Shown one piece after another: positions 35,059-45,458 of a DNA stretch of 64,000 bases (the stretch's first letter is position 1; each line of letters starts with the position of its first letter). The stretch spans positions 3,596,001-3,660,000 of the forward strand of contig NZ_CP129235.1 of NCBI RefSeq assembly GCF_030413635.1, written 5' to 3'. The stretch is from Planococcus shenhongbingii (GTDB taxonomy: Bacteria > Bacillota > Bacilli > Bacillales_A > Planococcaceae). The notes beneath the pieces were generated by a model, which saw only the letters and a list, made by a program, of their open reading frames with translations, made no database searches and was not told where the DNA came from. The position numbers and the translations under genes were made by a program.

Positions 35059-35292
35059 CAAATCAACCCTTTCCTAATAGATAGTTGTATAAACACCTTC
35101 GCATGTTCCTGATGAAACTGTCCAGTGAAGCATTTAAAAAAAGGTTTCCTGCGGCACAGTGCCACCTATCCAATACATTCGTATTTTCCGAGTCCCTCGC
35201 TACCATTAAATTGCATAAATCTTTATACTAAAAGCGGTTGCTATACATATTCATAAAAAAATCAGGACGATGAAATGAGGAGGATTTATTGT

Positions 35293-36810
35293 ATGAACAA
35301 TGGACATCCAGCAGCTGGGGCTAATCCGGAAGATGGTTTCATCGGATTTCAGAACGATTTGCCCCTGGAAGACATGACTTTTATTTTATTTGGCGCCACG
35401 GGAGATTTGGCAAAGCGAAAATTATTTCCTGCTTTATATAATTTATATCTTGATGGCAAATTGCCTGCTTCGTTCTCCGTCATCGGTTTGGGAAGAAAGT
35501 ATTCTTCAGATGAGGATTTCCAAGCGAAGGTGGAAAAAGCGCTTCGTGCCTATTCGCGAAGAAGCGTCCAGCTTTCAAATCTGCAGGAGTTTCTGGCAAA
35601 GTTCCGCTATTTCACTTTTGACGCGACAATTAAAGAATCTTACACACAACTGCTCGAACTGGTGGAAACCCAGGAAAACGAGCTGGGGATTCCGCAAAAC
35701 CGGCTGTTCTATTTGTCAGTGGCACCAAGTTTGGTGGATGTGATCACGACCAGCCTCCACTCCAGCGGCCTGGACCAAAACCGCGGATGGAAACGCCTCA
35801 TTATCGAAAAACCATTCGGGAGCAATGTAGAGACTGCCAGACAATTAAACCAAAAATTACGGAAAACCTTCAGCGAAGATGAAATCTACCGGATTGACCA
35901 CTATCTGGGGAAACCGATGGTCCAAAGCCTCAATACCTTGATCTTAGCGAATCCCGTATTGGATTCAATGCTGGACCAAAAACTGATTTCCAACGTCCAG
36001 ATTACGGCAAGTGAAATTGTCGGGGTGGAAACCCGGGCTGATTATTACGATAAAGCAGGCGCTATTCGGGATATGGTCCAGAACCATCTCCTTCAGCTCG
36101 TTATGACGGCAGCCCTTTACCTGCCGGAGAACCTGACGGACAATAAGACCCGCGCTAAAAAAACAGAAATCATCGAGTCGCTTCGCCCGATTCCGAAAGA
36201 AGAAGCACATCTGCATGTGGTCCGCGGCCAGTATGAAGCCGGCGAAATCCATGATACGCCGGTCATCGGCTATAAAGAGGAGCCCGGCGTCGACGCTTCC
36301 TCGCAGAATGACACTTATTTCGCGGCACGTCTGGCGATTGACCACCCGGACTGGGAAGGAATCCCTTTTTATATACGCACCGGGAAACGGCTGAACAAAA
36401 AGTCTACACAGATTGTGGTCGAATTCAAGCATAAGATGGTCGATTCCACTAAATTGAAGGGAACTTCCCCCAACCTGCTGGTGCTTGAAATCAGTCCGAA
36501 CGAAAGCATTTCGCTGCGCGTCAACTTGAAAGAGGCGTCCGGCAATCAGTTCAAGCCTGTGTGGATCAACTTCTCGACTAATTCAGAAAACCAGCCGGAA
36601 TCCTATGAACTTCTGCTGTTTGACGCCATTCTCGGCGATCCGACATTTTTCGCCCACTGGAGAGAAGTCGAGCTTTCATGGGAATGGATCGAACCATTAT
36701 TGAACGCATATCAGGAAGACCTGCTGCCTTTGCAGCCTTACCGCGCAGGTTCAACAGGTCCTGAAGCTGCAGAAGAGCTGCTGCAGGAAGACCAGCACAA
36801 ATGGTGGTAA
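35293..36810 (+). CDS. zwf: Glucose-6-phosphate 1-dehydrogenase
   Basis: The product has 505 residues. The NADP-binding GATGDLAKRK (34-43) and the active-site RIDHYLGKP are both present, as is the EKPFG motif. It oxidises glucose 6-phosphate to 6-phosphogluconolactone, the first step of the oxidative pentose phosphate pathway. An upstream in-frame ATG at 35275 lies on the ribosome site. I chose the ATG at 35293 because GAGGAGG lies 9 bases before it. The next gene, gndA, does the third step of the pathway. Confidence 0.97.
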   Translation: MNNGHPAAGANPEDGFIGFQNDLPLEDMTFILFGATGDLAKRKLFPALYNLYLDGKLPASFSVIGLGRKYSSDEDFQAKVEKALRAYSRRSVQLSNLQEFLAKFRYFTFDATIKESYTQLLELVETQENELGIPQNRLFYLSVAPSLVDVITTSLHSSGLDQNRGWKRLIIEKPFGSNVETARQLNQKLRKTFSEDEIYRIDHYLGKPMVQSLNTLILANPVLDSMLDQKLISNVQITASEIVGVETRADYYDKAGAIRDMVQNHLLQLVMTAALYLPENLTDNKTRAKKTEIIESLRPIPKEEAHLHVVRGQYEAGEIHDTPVIGYKEEPGVDASSQNDTYFAARLAIDHPDWEGIPFYIRTGKRLNKKSTQIVVEFKHKMVDSTKLKGTSPNLLVLEISPNESISLRVNLKEASGNQFKPVWINFSTNSENQPESYELLLFDAILGDPTFFAHWREVELSWEWIEPLLNAYQEDLLPLQPYRAGSTGPEAAEELLQEDQHKWW

Positions 36811-36880
36811 AAACGAATTCATCTGCTTGAAAACCGGTTAACGGTGTTCGAAAAATCATAAAAGAACGGGGCAGGATAAT

Positions 36881-38293
36881 ATGACACAGCAAATCGGCGT
36901 GATCGGTTTAGGCGTAATGGGCACGAACCTCGCATTGAATATGGAAAGCAACGGCTATTCGGTAGCCATCTATGACTATTGGACAGACCGGATCGACGAG
37001 CTATCCGCTAAAGAAGCGAAAGGGAAAAACATTCAAGGCGCTTACAGCATCGAAGAATTCGTCTCTTCCCTGGAAACGCCCCGCAAAATTTTAATGATGG
37101 TCCAGGCGGGAGACGCAACCGATTCGGTTATAGAATCGCTCCTCCCGCATCTTCAAAAAGGGGACATCCTGATGGACGGGGGAAATTCGTTCTTCAAAGA
37201 CACGAACCGGCGGACAGCGGCCATTGAAGCAGCAGGCCTGCATTTTATCGGCGCCGGCATTTCGGGCGGTGAGGAAGGCGCCCGCTACGGCCCTTCCATC
37301 ATGCCGGGCGGATCGAAAGAAGCTTACGAACAGGTCCAGCCGATTCTTGATGCCATTGCCGCAAAAGTGGACGGGACTCCCTGCAGCACGTATATGGGTC
37401 CTGACGGCGCCGGCCATTATGTGAAGATGGTCCATAACGGCATCGAGTACGGTGATATGCAGCTGATTTCTGAAGCGTATTTCATCATGAAACAGGCATT
37501 CGGCCTGAGCGCGCCGGAAATGCAGGGCATCTTCGCGGAATGGAACAAAGGGGAACTTGACAGCTATCTTATCGAAATTACGGCGGACATTTTGGCGAAA
37601 AAGGATGATGAAACCGGCAATCCGCTGGTCGACCAGGTGCTTGATGCAGCCGAACAGAAAGGGACCGGGAAATGGACAAGCCAAAACGCATTGGACTTAG
37701 GGGTCTCCCTCCCCATCATAACGGAATCGGTATTTGCCCGGTTCATCTCCGCTATCAAGGAAGAACGTGTCGCGGCAAGCAAGATCTTGAAAGGCCCTGA
37801 AGCGGAAAAACCGGCAGGAGATTCCCAGGAATTGATCGAAGCTATCCGCAAGGCGCTGTATATGAGCAAAATCTGCTCGTATGCCCAAGGCTTTGCCCAG
37901 ATGCGCGCAGCCTCCGATGAATACGGCTGGAATATTCCGTACGGCGATGTAGCAATGATTTTCCGCGGCGGGTGCATCATCCGTGCACAGTTCCTGCAAA
38001 AGATCAAAGAAGCATTCGACCGCAATCCGGAACTGCCAAACTTATTAGTGGATCCGTACTTCCAGGAGATTATCGAAGAATACCAGCATTCCCTTCGCAA
38101 AGTATTGACCTTGGCCATCCAGCAAGGAATTCCAGCGCCTGCTTTCTCAAGCGCATTGGCTTACTTTGACAGCTACCGCTCTGCAGTATTGCCAGCCAAC
38201 ATGATTCAGGCACAGCGGGATTATTTTGGCGCCCATACCTACAAGCGCATCGACAAAGAAGGCATTTTCCATACGAATTGGTCATCCAACTAA
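36881..38293 (+). CDS. gndA: 6-phosphogluconate dehydrogenase, decarboxylating
   Basis: The product has 470 residues, full length. It has the N-terminal [12 protein letters not shown] cofactor motif, [12 protein letters not shown], and the catalytic lysine in [13 protein letters not shown]. It makes ribulose 5-phosphate, CO2 and NADPH. It lies 70 bases after zwf on the same strand, so both are probably co-transcribed. An A/T-rich terminator follows. The lactonase (pgl) is not in the window. Confidence 0.97.
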   Translation: MTQQIGVIGLGVMGTNLALNMESNGYSVAIYDYWTDRIDELSAKEAKGKNIQGAYSIEEFVSSLETPRKILMMVQAGDATDSVIESLLPHLQKGDILMDGGNSFFKDTNRRTAAIEAAGLHFIGAGISGGEEGARYGPSIMPGGSKEAYEQVQPILDAIAAKVDGTPCSTYMGPDGAGHYVKMVHNGIEYGDMQLISEAYFIMKQAFGLSAPEMQGIFAEWNKGELDSYLIEITADILAKKDDETGNPLVDQVLDAAEQKGTGKWTSQNALDLGVSLPIITESVFARFISAIKEERVAASKILKGPEAEKPAGDSQELIEAIRKALYMSKICSYAQGFAQMRAASDEYGWNIPYGDVAMIFRGGCIIRAQFLQKIKEAFDRNPELPNLLVDPYFQEIIEEYQHSLRKVLTLAIQQGIPAPAFSSALAYFDSYRSAVLPANMIQAQRDYFGAHTYKRIDKEGIFHTNWSSN

Positions 38294-38308
38294 TCTGGAA
38301 AATGCACT

Positions 38309-38347
38309 GACTGAAAAAATTAAACAACTAATTTAATTTTTTCAGTC
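38309..38347 (+). terminator. Terminator after zwf-gndA
   Basis: Bases 38309-38324 pair perfectly with 38332-38347 over 16 bp around a 7-base loop. The stem is A/T-rich. It lies 15 bases after the gndA stop. Confidence 0.75.
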
Positions 38348-38485
38348 CTAAGTCTGGTACTTATCGTCAGCAGTGACCAGAACCTTTAGGAAGTGCGGGT
38401 TCAGTAATTTGCATTTTACACGAACCTGTTATGGATCCTTATTGTTCTCGAGGCATTCCCCTTTACATTAAAATCTATCTCATAG

Positions 38486-38518
38486 AAAAAAGCCGGTTCT
38501 ACTTGAACCGGCTTTTTT
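38486..38518 (-). terminator. Bidirectional terminator after the acetyltransferase gene
   Basis: AAAAAAGCCGGTTC (38486-38499) pairs perfectly with GAACCGGCTTTTTT (38505-38518) around TACTT. It ends the leftward GNAT gene and may back up the zwf-gndA terminator. Confidence 0.88.
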
Positions 38519-38558
38519 CTATTCATCAAATTCTTTCGGTACCATGGTTCCCTTGTAT

Positions 38559-39053
38559 TTAGGACGACCAATAGATTTTCTTGGCATCCTCACGCAGCTG
38601 CTTTAACCCCGCTTTTTGCAGCACGCGGATCGAAGCAATGTTTCCCGGCGAGCAAGTGGCTGTGACTTTCTTAACGCCCGGCTGCTCCAATCCCCACTCG
38701 AGCATCGCGGCTGCCGCTTCTGTCGCAAAGCCGTGGCCTTGAAAGCGCGGAAGGACGCTGTAGCCTAGGTTGATCTCACCTTTTTCATCCGGTCCGCCTT
38801 TGAAGCCAATGTCGCCAATGACCATATGGAGCTCTCTATTGATAATCAATCCTTCCCATACGTTCTCTTCCGGCTGCTCAATGAACCGGTCGATTTTGTA
38901 TGGGAAGAACTGTTTGTAGACATCCATCGGATAGTCTGCAAGCACTTGGTAGGGGATCAGCTTCTCTAGCTGTTCAGGGCCTTCAAGAAGTGCCTCGATC
39001 ATTTCGAGTTCAAAAGTGATGACTTTTAATCTGTCGGTCGTGACTTGCGGCAT
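38559..39053 (-). CDS. GNAT-family N-acetyltransferase (RimJ/RimL-like)
   Basis: The product has 164 residues. The acetyl-CoA binding strand and loop (INLGYSVLPRFQGHGFATEA) and the later NIASIRVLQKAGL segment mark the RimJ/RimL-like group. It would transfer an acetyl group to a protein N-terminus or a small amine; the target is unknown. It stands alone between two terminator regions. Confidence 0.88.
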   Translation of the reverse strand: MPQVTTDRLKVITFELEMIEALLEGPEQLEKLIPYQVLADYPMDVYKQFFPYKIDRFIEQPEENVWEGLIINRELHMVIGDIGFKGGPDEKGEINLGYSVLPRFQGHGFATEAAAAMLEWGLEQPGVKKVTATCSPGNIASIRVLQKAGLKQLREDAKKIYWSS

Positions 39054-39171
39054 TTCTTCTCCCCCCGGTTGAGGATATTTGGTTATTCATCCCATTTTAC
39101 TGTAGAATACGTCATTTATTGCGTCTATTATCAGCGTCGTTTAAATTTCATCTCTCTTTACTACACTGATT

Positions 39172-40023
39172 TCAACGATCCTTCTTTATTAATTCTGCCG
39201 ATACTGTAAGATACGGAATATTACTTCCAGTTGCAATGTCACTTAAATCCAGTAAATTTTCTGCAGATATGCCAGGGTTTCCAAAAGTGCCGTTTATATT
39301 TGAAACCACATAATTGGTGCCATCAAAATTAACATCAAGCGCTGCATTGGCAATGACCCCAAAAGAATTCTCAAGTATAAGCGAATCCACATGCCATGTT
39401 TTCTCATCCTTAGTGCTCCAAGTACCCCATGAGTTCACTTTCATAAAATAGTCGTCAACATTGCTCGATGTGTCTGCATAACTGTGGAATTTCGAAATAT
39501 CATATGTGTTTCCATCTTCTTCAAATACGTCAATTGCATAGCCGTTAGTTATTGCGACCACTGCAGAACGTTTCGCATTTTCAACAGGGAAAATCGCTTC
39601 AAGTGCTGCTATTGCGGCTTCACCATTGTTTTCCTTTTGAGGTTCTTCTTCATTTGAAGACGTTGGCTCAGGTTTTTCTTCTTCTGAAGGGAATGTATGA
39701 TAAGTAATGACTACTTTTACGGTGTCAGCGTACCAATCATCTGGAGAATAGGCATTGTCACCGTCAACCGAAACAGATTCAACTTCACCGTCCTTGGTCA
39801 ACCAGCCTGTTACTAGATCTTCCACCTTTTCTGTTTCAATGTTTTTGAATCCTTTTTCCTTAAACTCATTAACAACCTCTTTGTAATCTTTGCCTTGTTG
39901 AATGCTTGACCCTGAGGGTGTTTTTGCTTCACCTTCATGGTTATTTGAATTTCCAGTACACCCCACTAATGTAATAATGAGAAGAAAAATACACGCAATA
40001 ACAATACTAATTACTTTTTTCAT
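39172..40023 (-). CDS. Putative lipoprotein of unknown function
   Basis: The product has 283 residues. The signal peptide ends in the lipobox LVGC, so it is probably a membrane-anchored surface lipoprotein. The segment DYKEVVNEFKEKGFKNIETE, with the following GWLTKDGEVESVSVDG part, resembles repeat-like domains seen in several Firmicute surface proteins. An acidic, Glu/Pro-rich linker follows at about 115-135, and then an unrecognised C-terminal domain. GAGGAG lies 7 bases before the ATG at 40023; an in-frame TTG at 40041 precedes that site. It ends the defence region on the left but need not be part of it. Confidence 0.75.
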   Translation of the reverse strand: MKKVISIVIACIFLLIITLVGCTGNSNNHEGEAKTPSGSSIQQGKDYKEVVNEFKEKGFKNIETEKVEDLVTGWLTKDGEVESVSVDGDNAYSPDDWYADTVKVVITYHTFPSEEEKPEPTSSNEEEPQKENNGEAAIAALEAIFPVENAKRSAVVAITNGYAIDVFEEDGNTYDISKFHSYADTSSNVDDYFMKVNSWGTWSTKDEKTWHVDSLILENSFGVIANAALDVNFDGTNYVVSNINGTFGNPGISAENLLDLSDIATGSNIPYLTVSAELIKKDR

Positions 40024-40100
40024 TTTGTTGCTCCTCGCCAAATAAACTCCGATTAATCTGTTGGTTAAAAAAAATTAATACTCCGTGCACGTTCTAAAAA

Positions 40101-41132
40101 TTAAGATATGAGCAAAGGAATACTATCCAACTGCCTAACGATCTCCGGCCAATCCGCACCTAAATCTAAAGTTCTTACCATAATTCTATTGCCATCAATT
40201 TGGTACTCGTTATTCGGTGTAACTTCTTCATCAGTTTTAGCGTAAAGTATCAGCCCGCTCACGTTTCCGCTGCCTGTCCGATCTTTATTTTTTACATAAG
40301 TATACATTTGGTACAGGTTAGCTGAATTGATCGTTTTATTATTGAATAAGGTATGCGTCTGCATGGTTCTTCCGTAGTACTTGGCATCTATGATTAAAAC
40401 TTCATCTTTTTTCGAAAGAGTGATATCTGTCTTCATCGCTGGCAGGAATTCTTTTATGCCATCATCGATATTCCAATCAATATAGGAAGCACTTGCGGAG
40501 TATTCGGGATGCTCTTTTTTGAAGTAGCTCAGCAAAAACTTTTCATATAAACTGTGCATTTGCTGATCATCCAAAAACTGCTTCATCTTATATTCTCCGC
40601 TGTCAGTGGTCATCAACAGTCCGTTAATAACCAACTGGCAAATATTCAATAGCAGTTTGTATGTTGCATTGTTTCGATGATAAGACAATGCGCTCCAATT
40701 AATGGATTGCGGATCAATGGCATCAACATTTTCGAAGAAGAGAACTAACTTGCGCAGTTCTTTCCGGTTGCTGTCTTTGACTTCTTTGCTGCGCATGAGC
40801 AGCTGCATCGTCGTTTTCACAATTTGATTCATCAGTATATTTTTAGAAAAGTTATCAAAACGGCAGACCATGCTTCTTCTTATAAGAGTATTTTGTTTAA
40901 TGGAACTTGTGACATCGATTTTCCCCCGCAAACTTCCTGTTGCTTCTGTCTGTTCAATATATTCTTTGTGAAGCCCGCGTTTACACTGGCTGGCTACTCC
41001 CTGTATAAGAATGGCCGCCATTAAATCATGTATGTTTTTAAATTTTTCAGTTTGAATGCTTTTATACCCTTCCTCGTTCAGAATGCGATAAGCATAAGCT
41101 AGCATATGATAAATATTTTTCAGCCTAATCAC
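40101..41132 (-). CDS. mcrC: McrC-type endonuclease subunit of an McrBC type IV restriction system
   Basis: The product has 343 residues. The PD-(D/E)xK nuclease residues are D236 (MKTDITL) and D249-A-K251 (LIIDAKYYGR), with a conserved LYEKFL before them. McrC cuts DNA when McrB, loaded on modified cytosine sites, translocates with GTP. The start is GTG, and GTGATTAG overlaps the mcrB stop by 8 bases, with GGAG 8 bases upstream, so the two are translationally coupled. Confidence 0.9.
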   Translation of the reverse strand: MIRLKNIYHMLAYAYRILNEEGYKSIQTEKFKNIHDLMAAILIQGVASQCKRGLHKEYIEQTEATGSLRGKIDVTSSIKQNTLIRRSMVCRFDNFSKNILMNQIVKTTMQLLMRSKEVKDSNRKELRKLVLFFENVDAIDPQSINWSALSYHRNNATYKLLLNICQLVINGLLMTTDSGEYKMKQFLDDQQMHSLYEKFLLSYFKKEHPEYSASASYIDWNIDDGIKEFLPAMKTDITLSKKDEVLIIDAKYYGRTMQTHTLFNNKTINSANLYQMYTYVKNKDRTGSGNVSGLILYAKTDEEVTPNNEYQIDGNRIMVRTLDLGADWPEIVRQLDSIPLLIS

Positions 41133-42828
41133 GGATAGAACTCCGAAGTTTGCCGTTCCAGTACTCTACTTGTGAGGGCTCATCAAACCAGTACTCATTG
41201 ATCAAGGGAATCAATTCATACTCTACGACTTCTGACAGCCATTCATCATCAATCTCATTTTTTGAAGAGAAATAGCTGTGGCCAATGCGGAAGCCGTTGC
41301 CAAGAGAAGCATCTTCACTGATTACCTGATTCAATGCCGCCACAGTATTAATCAAACTTCCGAATCTCCCATTTTCAATGCTGTCCTGGTATTTTTTAAA
41401 TCCTTCACTGGCAAAAGCAGGCTCGAATTCATAAAAAGCAAAACGCCGGCGCAAGGCATAGTCAATCATCGCCAAGCTGCGGTCAGCCGTATTCATCATG
41501 CCGATGATATAGACATTTTCAGGAACTGAAAACTGTTCATCGGAGTAGAGCAACCGCAGTTCTTTTCCTCTTTTATCGTTTTCAATCAGCATCAGCAATT
41601 CGCCGAAAATCTTACTCAAGTTTCCTCTGTTAATTTCATCAATGATAAAGAAGTAAGGGCGATCATCAGGTTCTGCTTTTTTACAGAATTGATAGAATGG
41701 GCCGTTAGCCAAAGAGAACCCAGCATTATTGGGGCGATAGCCCATTATAAAATCTTCATAGCTATAACTTTGATGGAATTGCACAACTTGCACACGGCTT
41801 TTATCTTTTTCGCCCATTATGGAGTAGGCGAGCCGTTCTGCAGCATAAGTTTTTCCTACTCCCGGCGCCCCCGATAAAATTAAATTCTTTTTTCTGATAA
41901 GCAAATTCTTAAGTGTATGATACTTCTCTTCGCTCATATATACTTCTGATAAAAAATTCTCTTCTAAATAACTTTCGAAATGTGGTTCCTCTTCTACTCG
42001 ATCTGCAGACTCTCCTATTCTCTCTTCAAAGCTATTTTCCAGTTTCACACTATAATCGGACGAGGCAGAAGCGGGAATATGTTCGTAACTTCCATCAATA
42101 ATACTCTTAATAACTATATTTTCTTCTTTAGTCACCTTAAAATTTGTAGCTCCTGCATAAGTTAATATCTCCATCTTTTTAGTCCGTTCATCTGAAAGCA
42201 AAAGCGTTCTTTCCACAATTCTTTCTGTAAGATTCTCTTGTATAAAGATATCTACACCTAAATAAGGTTCGTTGTTCAATTTTTCGCTCCGGCTATAGAA
42301 ATCGTCCTCTGCCGGCTGTTTCATTTCAGGATTGCATAGAATTGTTCCAGACGCCACAATGCCGCCGCCAGGTCCTGAAAGCCAGATATATGCTTCGTCT
42401 CCTTCTTTAATTTGCTTCGGATACTGATTGACGGACCATGTGATTTCATCCAGATCATTTACAGCGCCAACTACATCATAGTATTTCGGGTTTCCTTGGA
42501 ATATCCAAACGGCAGGTTCTTCTAACTCCTTTAAAAACTTTGAATATAGAACCATTGAATTGGAGTATGCTTTGTTGCCTGCCTTAATATCAATTTCCTC
42601 AAAATTGGGAGCAGATTTCAGCATGTTATGTATTTTTTTAAATTGTTCAAAAGAAGTAATATGGAACAAATCTGTCTGCGGCAGTTCTTTAAGTTGTAAT
42701 TTTGCGCTGCTGTTTCTCAAAGCATTTGTATATGCATTGATAGTTCCAGTCTTGTACGGTTCTCCGTTTGATTTCTTCTGCTTCGTCATCCATGCTTGAA
42801 AAGGCTTCTTTAAATAACTTTCAGTCAT
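41125..42828 (-). CDS. mcrB: McrB-type AAA+ GTPase with an EVE domain
   Basis: The product has 567 residues. Residues 1-100 look like a small helical domain. About 106-245 form an EVE (PUA-like) domain (WIFQGNPKYYDVVGAV, EAYIWLSGPGGGIVASG) that in related enzymes reads modified cytosine. The AAA+ part has Walker A GAPGVGKT (320-327), Walker B FFIIDEINR (393-401) and the McrB signature MNTADRS (445-451). GTP use is inferred from the signature. It is the first gene of the mcrBC pair. AAGGAG lies 10 bases before the ATG. Confidence 0.9.
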   Translation of the reverse strand: MTESYLKKPFQAWMTKQKKSNGEPYKTGTINAYTNALRNSSAKLQLKELPQTDLFHITSFEQFKKIHNMLKSAPNFEEIDIKAGNKAYSNSMVLYSKFLKELEEPAVWIFQGNPKYYDVVGAVNDLDEITWSVNQYPKQIKEGDEAYIWLSGPGGGIVASGTILCNPEMKQPAEDDFYSRSEKLNNEPYLGVDIFIQENLTERIVERTLLLSDERTKKMEILTYAGATNFKVTKEENIVIKSIIDGSYEHIPASASSDYSVKLENSFEERIGESADRVEEEPHFESYLEENFLSEVYMSEEKYHTLKNLLIRKKNLILSGAPGVGKTYAAERLAYSIMGEKDKSRVQVVQFHQSYSYEDFIMGYRPNNAGFSLANGPFYQFCKKAEPDDRPYFFIIDEINRGNLSKIFGELLMLIENDKRGKELRLLYSDEQFSVPENVYIIGMMNTADRSLAMIDYALRRRFAFYEFEPAFASEGFKKYQDSIENGRFGSLINTVAALNQVISEDASLGNGFRIGHSYFSSKNEIDDEWLSEVVEYELIPLINEYWFDEPSQVEYWNGKLRSSIRD

Positions 42829-42963
42829 ATACTGCCAGCTCCTTTTTTAGTGGGTACATAATTTGTGTTTAGCAATTCTTAAGCCATTAAGAATATATTA
42901 ACATTTTATTTTGAAAATAATTACATTTATTAACTTCATTTGTTTCCTTAATTACTCCTATAA

Positions 42964-43016
42964 AACAAAAAGCCATATCGCTCTCCTGCTTTAATAAACA
43001 GAAGAATCGACATGGC
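42964..43016 (-). terminator. Probable terminator between the helicase unit and mcrBC
   Basis: GCCATATCG (42972-42980) pairs with CGACATGGC (43008-43016, one wobble). The loop is about 27 bases and has weak inner pairing. On the minus strand it is followed by TTTTTGTTTT. It lies about 20 bases after the leftward helicase stop. Confidence 0.6.
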
Positions 43017-43034
43017 AAAATAAACTTTTCTTTT

Positions 43035-45458
43035 TTAATGCAAGGGAATTGTTTTTCGTTCAAAATAGGCATGCAGCCGATATTCAGATATCTCGTCAGT
43101 CCATTTGTACAAGTACCTGTTTTCTTCATCGGAAGGCTGCAATTTAAAAAAGAATGTACCATCCTCAAAAGCCACAATGCCGTCTTTTGCACTGCCGCTC
43201 CATTTAGTCATCGGCATTCTTGCAATCAAATCAGCTACTTTTCTTTGGTCATATACCCAAAGCTTTTTGCCCTGCGCATCGCTAAAATCAATGTTTCGGC
43301 GGTAGTCCTTTTCAGTTAAATACTCATGGAAAAACAGTGCCGCTTCTTCTGGAGTTATTGGCTCAAGCCATTTTTTTACGCCTTTTGAAAGCATATAACT
43401 CAGGACAATCATCTTATAGCTTTTGGTCATGCCTGTCTTTTCAACTTCAATGAGCCAGTGCTTATACTTCAGCCATACACCTTTTTCTGCTTCTGTTAGC
43501 TCATCGGCATAGGCAAGCATGCCAAAGTAGCTTCCGAATTCCTGTTTTACGGTTTTAGAATCAACATTGGCATGCAGATGAAATTCCAGATAGCTCGGAC
43601 GGCTTCCCATTTCTTTTTTCAATTCATAATAAGCCATAACAAGCGCTTCTTTTCGAGGCGCTCTTTTTCTGCGCATTTCCTCCAGCAAATTAATCACTTG
43701 CAGATCCAAGTTAAATTCACAGTGGACAGGTACAAGCGGTTGAATAGCTTTGTTCCCCGCTGGCTTCTCTTCCTTGTCAAAGACAGCCAATTTCAAGTCG
43801 GCATTGCGGTAATTGCCAATGAAATCAATAATGACACAATGCGACTTCCCTTCTGCTATCCGCAGGCCACGCCCAATTTGCTGCGTATAAACTGCCAGTG
43901 ATTCTGTCGGACGGATGAAAAGAAGTGTATCCACTTTTGGAATGTCTACGCCTTCATTAAACAAATCCACCGTGAAAATGATTTCAAGTTCACCGGAATC
44001 CAGCCTTGAACGGGCAGTTTTGCGCTCTTCCGGATGCGACTCGCCGTGAAGCGCAATGGAACGGACGCCTTTACACTGAAAGAAGCTGTTCATGTATAGC
44101 GCCTGTTTTACTGAAGAACAGAACACAATCGTTCTCGTCTGCTTGTACCGGTCCCACTCATCAAAAATTTTCTGTGCGAAATCTTCACGGAGCTGAACCT
44201 GAAGCAATTCCTGTTCGTCATACCGGGTTCCCCTCCACGGAATCATTGAATAATCAGTGTCGTCATATACTCCGTAATAATTGAATGGAGCAAGCCAATT
44301 GCGTTCAATCGCATCCAGGAAATGAATCGAAATCGCAACGTTCCCATCACATAGCGCATAAACATCTTTATTGTCCATCCGGTCCGGTGTGGCTGTAATC
44401 CCCAGTAAAAATTTCGGTTCAAAATGATTCAACAGGCGCTCGTACGTCGGCGCTGCTGCATGATGGAATTCATCAACCACAATTAAATCAAAAGCATCCT
44501 TTTCAAACCGGTCTAAATGATACTGGCTGCCTAATGTGTAGATGGAAGCGAAAATAAAATCGGCGTCCGTTCTTTTTTCAAAAGCATTATAAAAAGCGCT
44601 CGATCTGTCCGGATGAACGTGCTTAAATGATTGTTCCGCCTGATAAAGGATTTCTTCTCTATGGGCGACAAATAAAACCCGTTTGAATTTCTCTGCAAAG
44701 AAAGCGGCTAAATAAGTTTTTCCGAGTCCCGTAGCCAGCACCACCATTGCTCGGCTGTAATCCTCAGCCATAACGTTTTCCAAGGCATCCAGCGCTTCCC
44801 GTTGAGCCGGTCTTGGGGAAATATCAGTGCTGTAAAGTGTCTGAGTTTCGGCAATTTCCGGCTGCTGCGGGGAAATAGGGCCGACAGTCATTTCTACCTC
44901 TTCCGCTTCTGACCATACTGGGCTTATTGGCCGTTCCGAATTCGTTTCTTTATGTAAAGATCGGTACTCTGCAAGTGTTTCTGCATTTAAAGGCACGGTC
45001 TGCTCGGCATAAAAATACTTATGAAACTGTGTAACCGCTTCGTCGAAAACTTCAGCATCAACAGACGTTGGAGCGATTAAGTTCCACTCCACTCCTGTTG
45101 TTAAAGCGGATGCCGATAGATTCGAGGAACCTACAACCAAATGGGAAGTCTCAGTCCCCCGGAATAAATAAGATTTCGGGTGAAAGGAAGTTCCGCCGCT
45201 TTTCCATATCCGAATTTCCGCTAAAGGGACTTCTTCTAAAAGCAGTTCCAGGGCATCCGGCTGCGTCACAAAAAGATAATCGCCAATAAGCAGTTTAAGC
45301 GGCACTCCTCTTTCAGTCGCTTCCTGAAGAAAAGGGGTAATCTTTTTCACTCCCGACTTCATAGCAAAAGCAGTGATCCAATGAATCTCAACCGCTTCTT
45401 TTGATAACCTCTCCAAATGGTTTACAAGCTGAGAAGTCACCAGTTCCAGATTAGTCAT
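43035..45458 (-). CDS. PLD-nuclease/SF2 helicase fusion protein (second of two)
   Basis: The product has 807 residues. An N-terminal phospholipase-D-like nuclease module has H93-x-K95 and SSN at 111-113. The SF2 helicase follows: Walker A ATGLGKT (242-248), DEFHH (329-333), TATP (355-358) and a late QQIGRGLR motif VI. About 250 C-terminal residues are not recognisable. It resembles the 963-residue neighbour but lacks its DUF3427-like tail. Its ATG overlaps the MazG-like stop by 8 bases (ATGACTAA), with GAGG 6 bases before it. A defence role against foreign DNA is inferred. Confidence 0.85.
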   Translation of the reverse strand: MTNLELVTSQLVNHLERLSKEAVEIHWITAFAMKSGVKKITPFLQEATERGVPLKLLIGDYLFVTQPDALELLLEEVPLAEIRIWKSGGTSFHPKSYLFRGTETSHLVVGSSNLSASALTTGVEWNLIAPTSVDAEVFDEAVTQFHKYFYAEQTVPLNAETLAEYRSLHKETNSERPISPVWSEAEEVEMTVGPISPQQPEIAETQTLYSTDISPRPAQREALDALENVMAEDYSRAMVVLATGLGKTYLAAFFAEKFKRVLFVAHREEILYQAEQSFKHVHPDRSSAFYNAFEKRTDADFIFASIYTLGSQYHLDRFEKDAFDLIVVDEFHHAAAPTYERLLNHFEPKFLLGITATPDRMDNKDVYALCDGNVAISIHFLDAIERNWLAPFNYYGVYDDTDYSMIPWRGTRYDEQELLQVQLREDFAQKIFDEWDRYKQTRTIVFCSSVKQALYMNSFFQCKGVRSIALHGESHPEERKTARSRLDSGELEIIFTVDLFNEGVDIPKVDTLLFIRPTESLAVYTQQIGRGLRIAEGKSHCVIIDFIGNYRNADLKLAVFDKEEKPAGNKAIQPLVPVHCEFNLDLQVINLLEEMRRKRAPRKEALVMAYYELKKEMGSRPSYLEFHLHANVDSKTVKQEFGSYFGMLAYADELTEAEKGVWLKYKHWLIEVEKTGMTKSYKMIVLSYMLSKGVKKWLEPITPEEAALFFHEYLTEKDYRRNIDFSDAQGKKLWVYDQRKVADLIARMPMTKWSGSAKDGIVAFEDGTFFFKLQPSDEENRYLYKWTDEISEYRLHAYFERKTIPLH

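Noticed and set aside
41125..42828. Phage integrase N-terminal domain in McrB
   Set aside because: The first 100 residues look slightly like a SAM-type DNA-binding domain, but no integrase catalytic domain or other phage gene is present.
42887..43192. A 101-codon minus-strand frame at the end of the helicase
   Set aside because: It overlaps the helicase C-terminus in another frame and runs through the probable terminator; composition is not protein-like.
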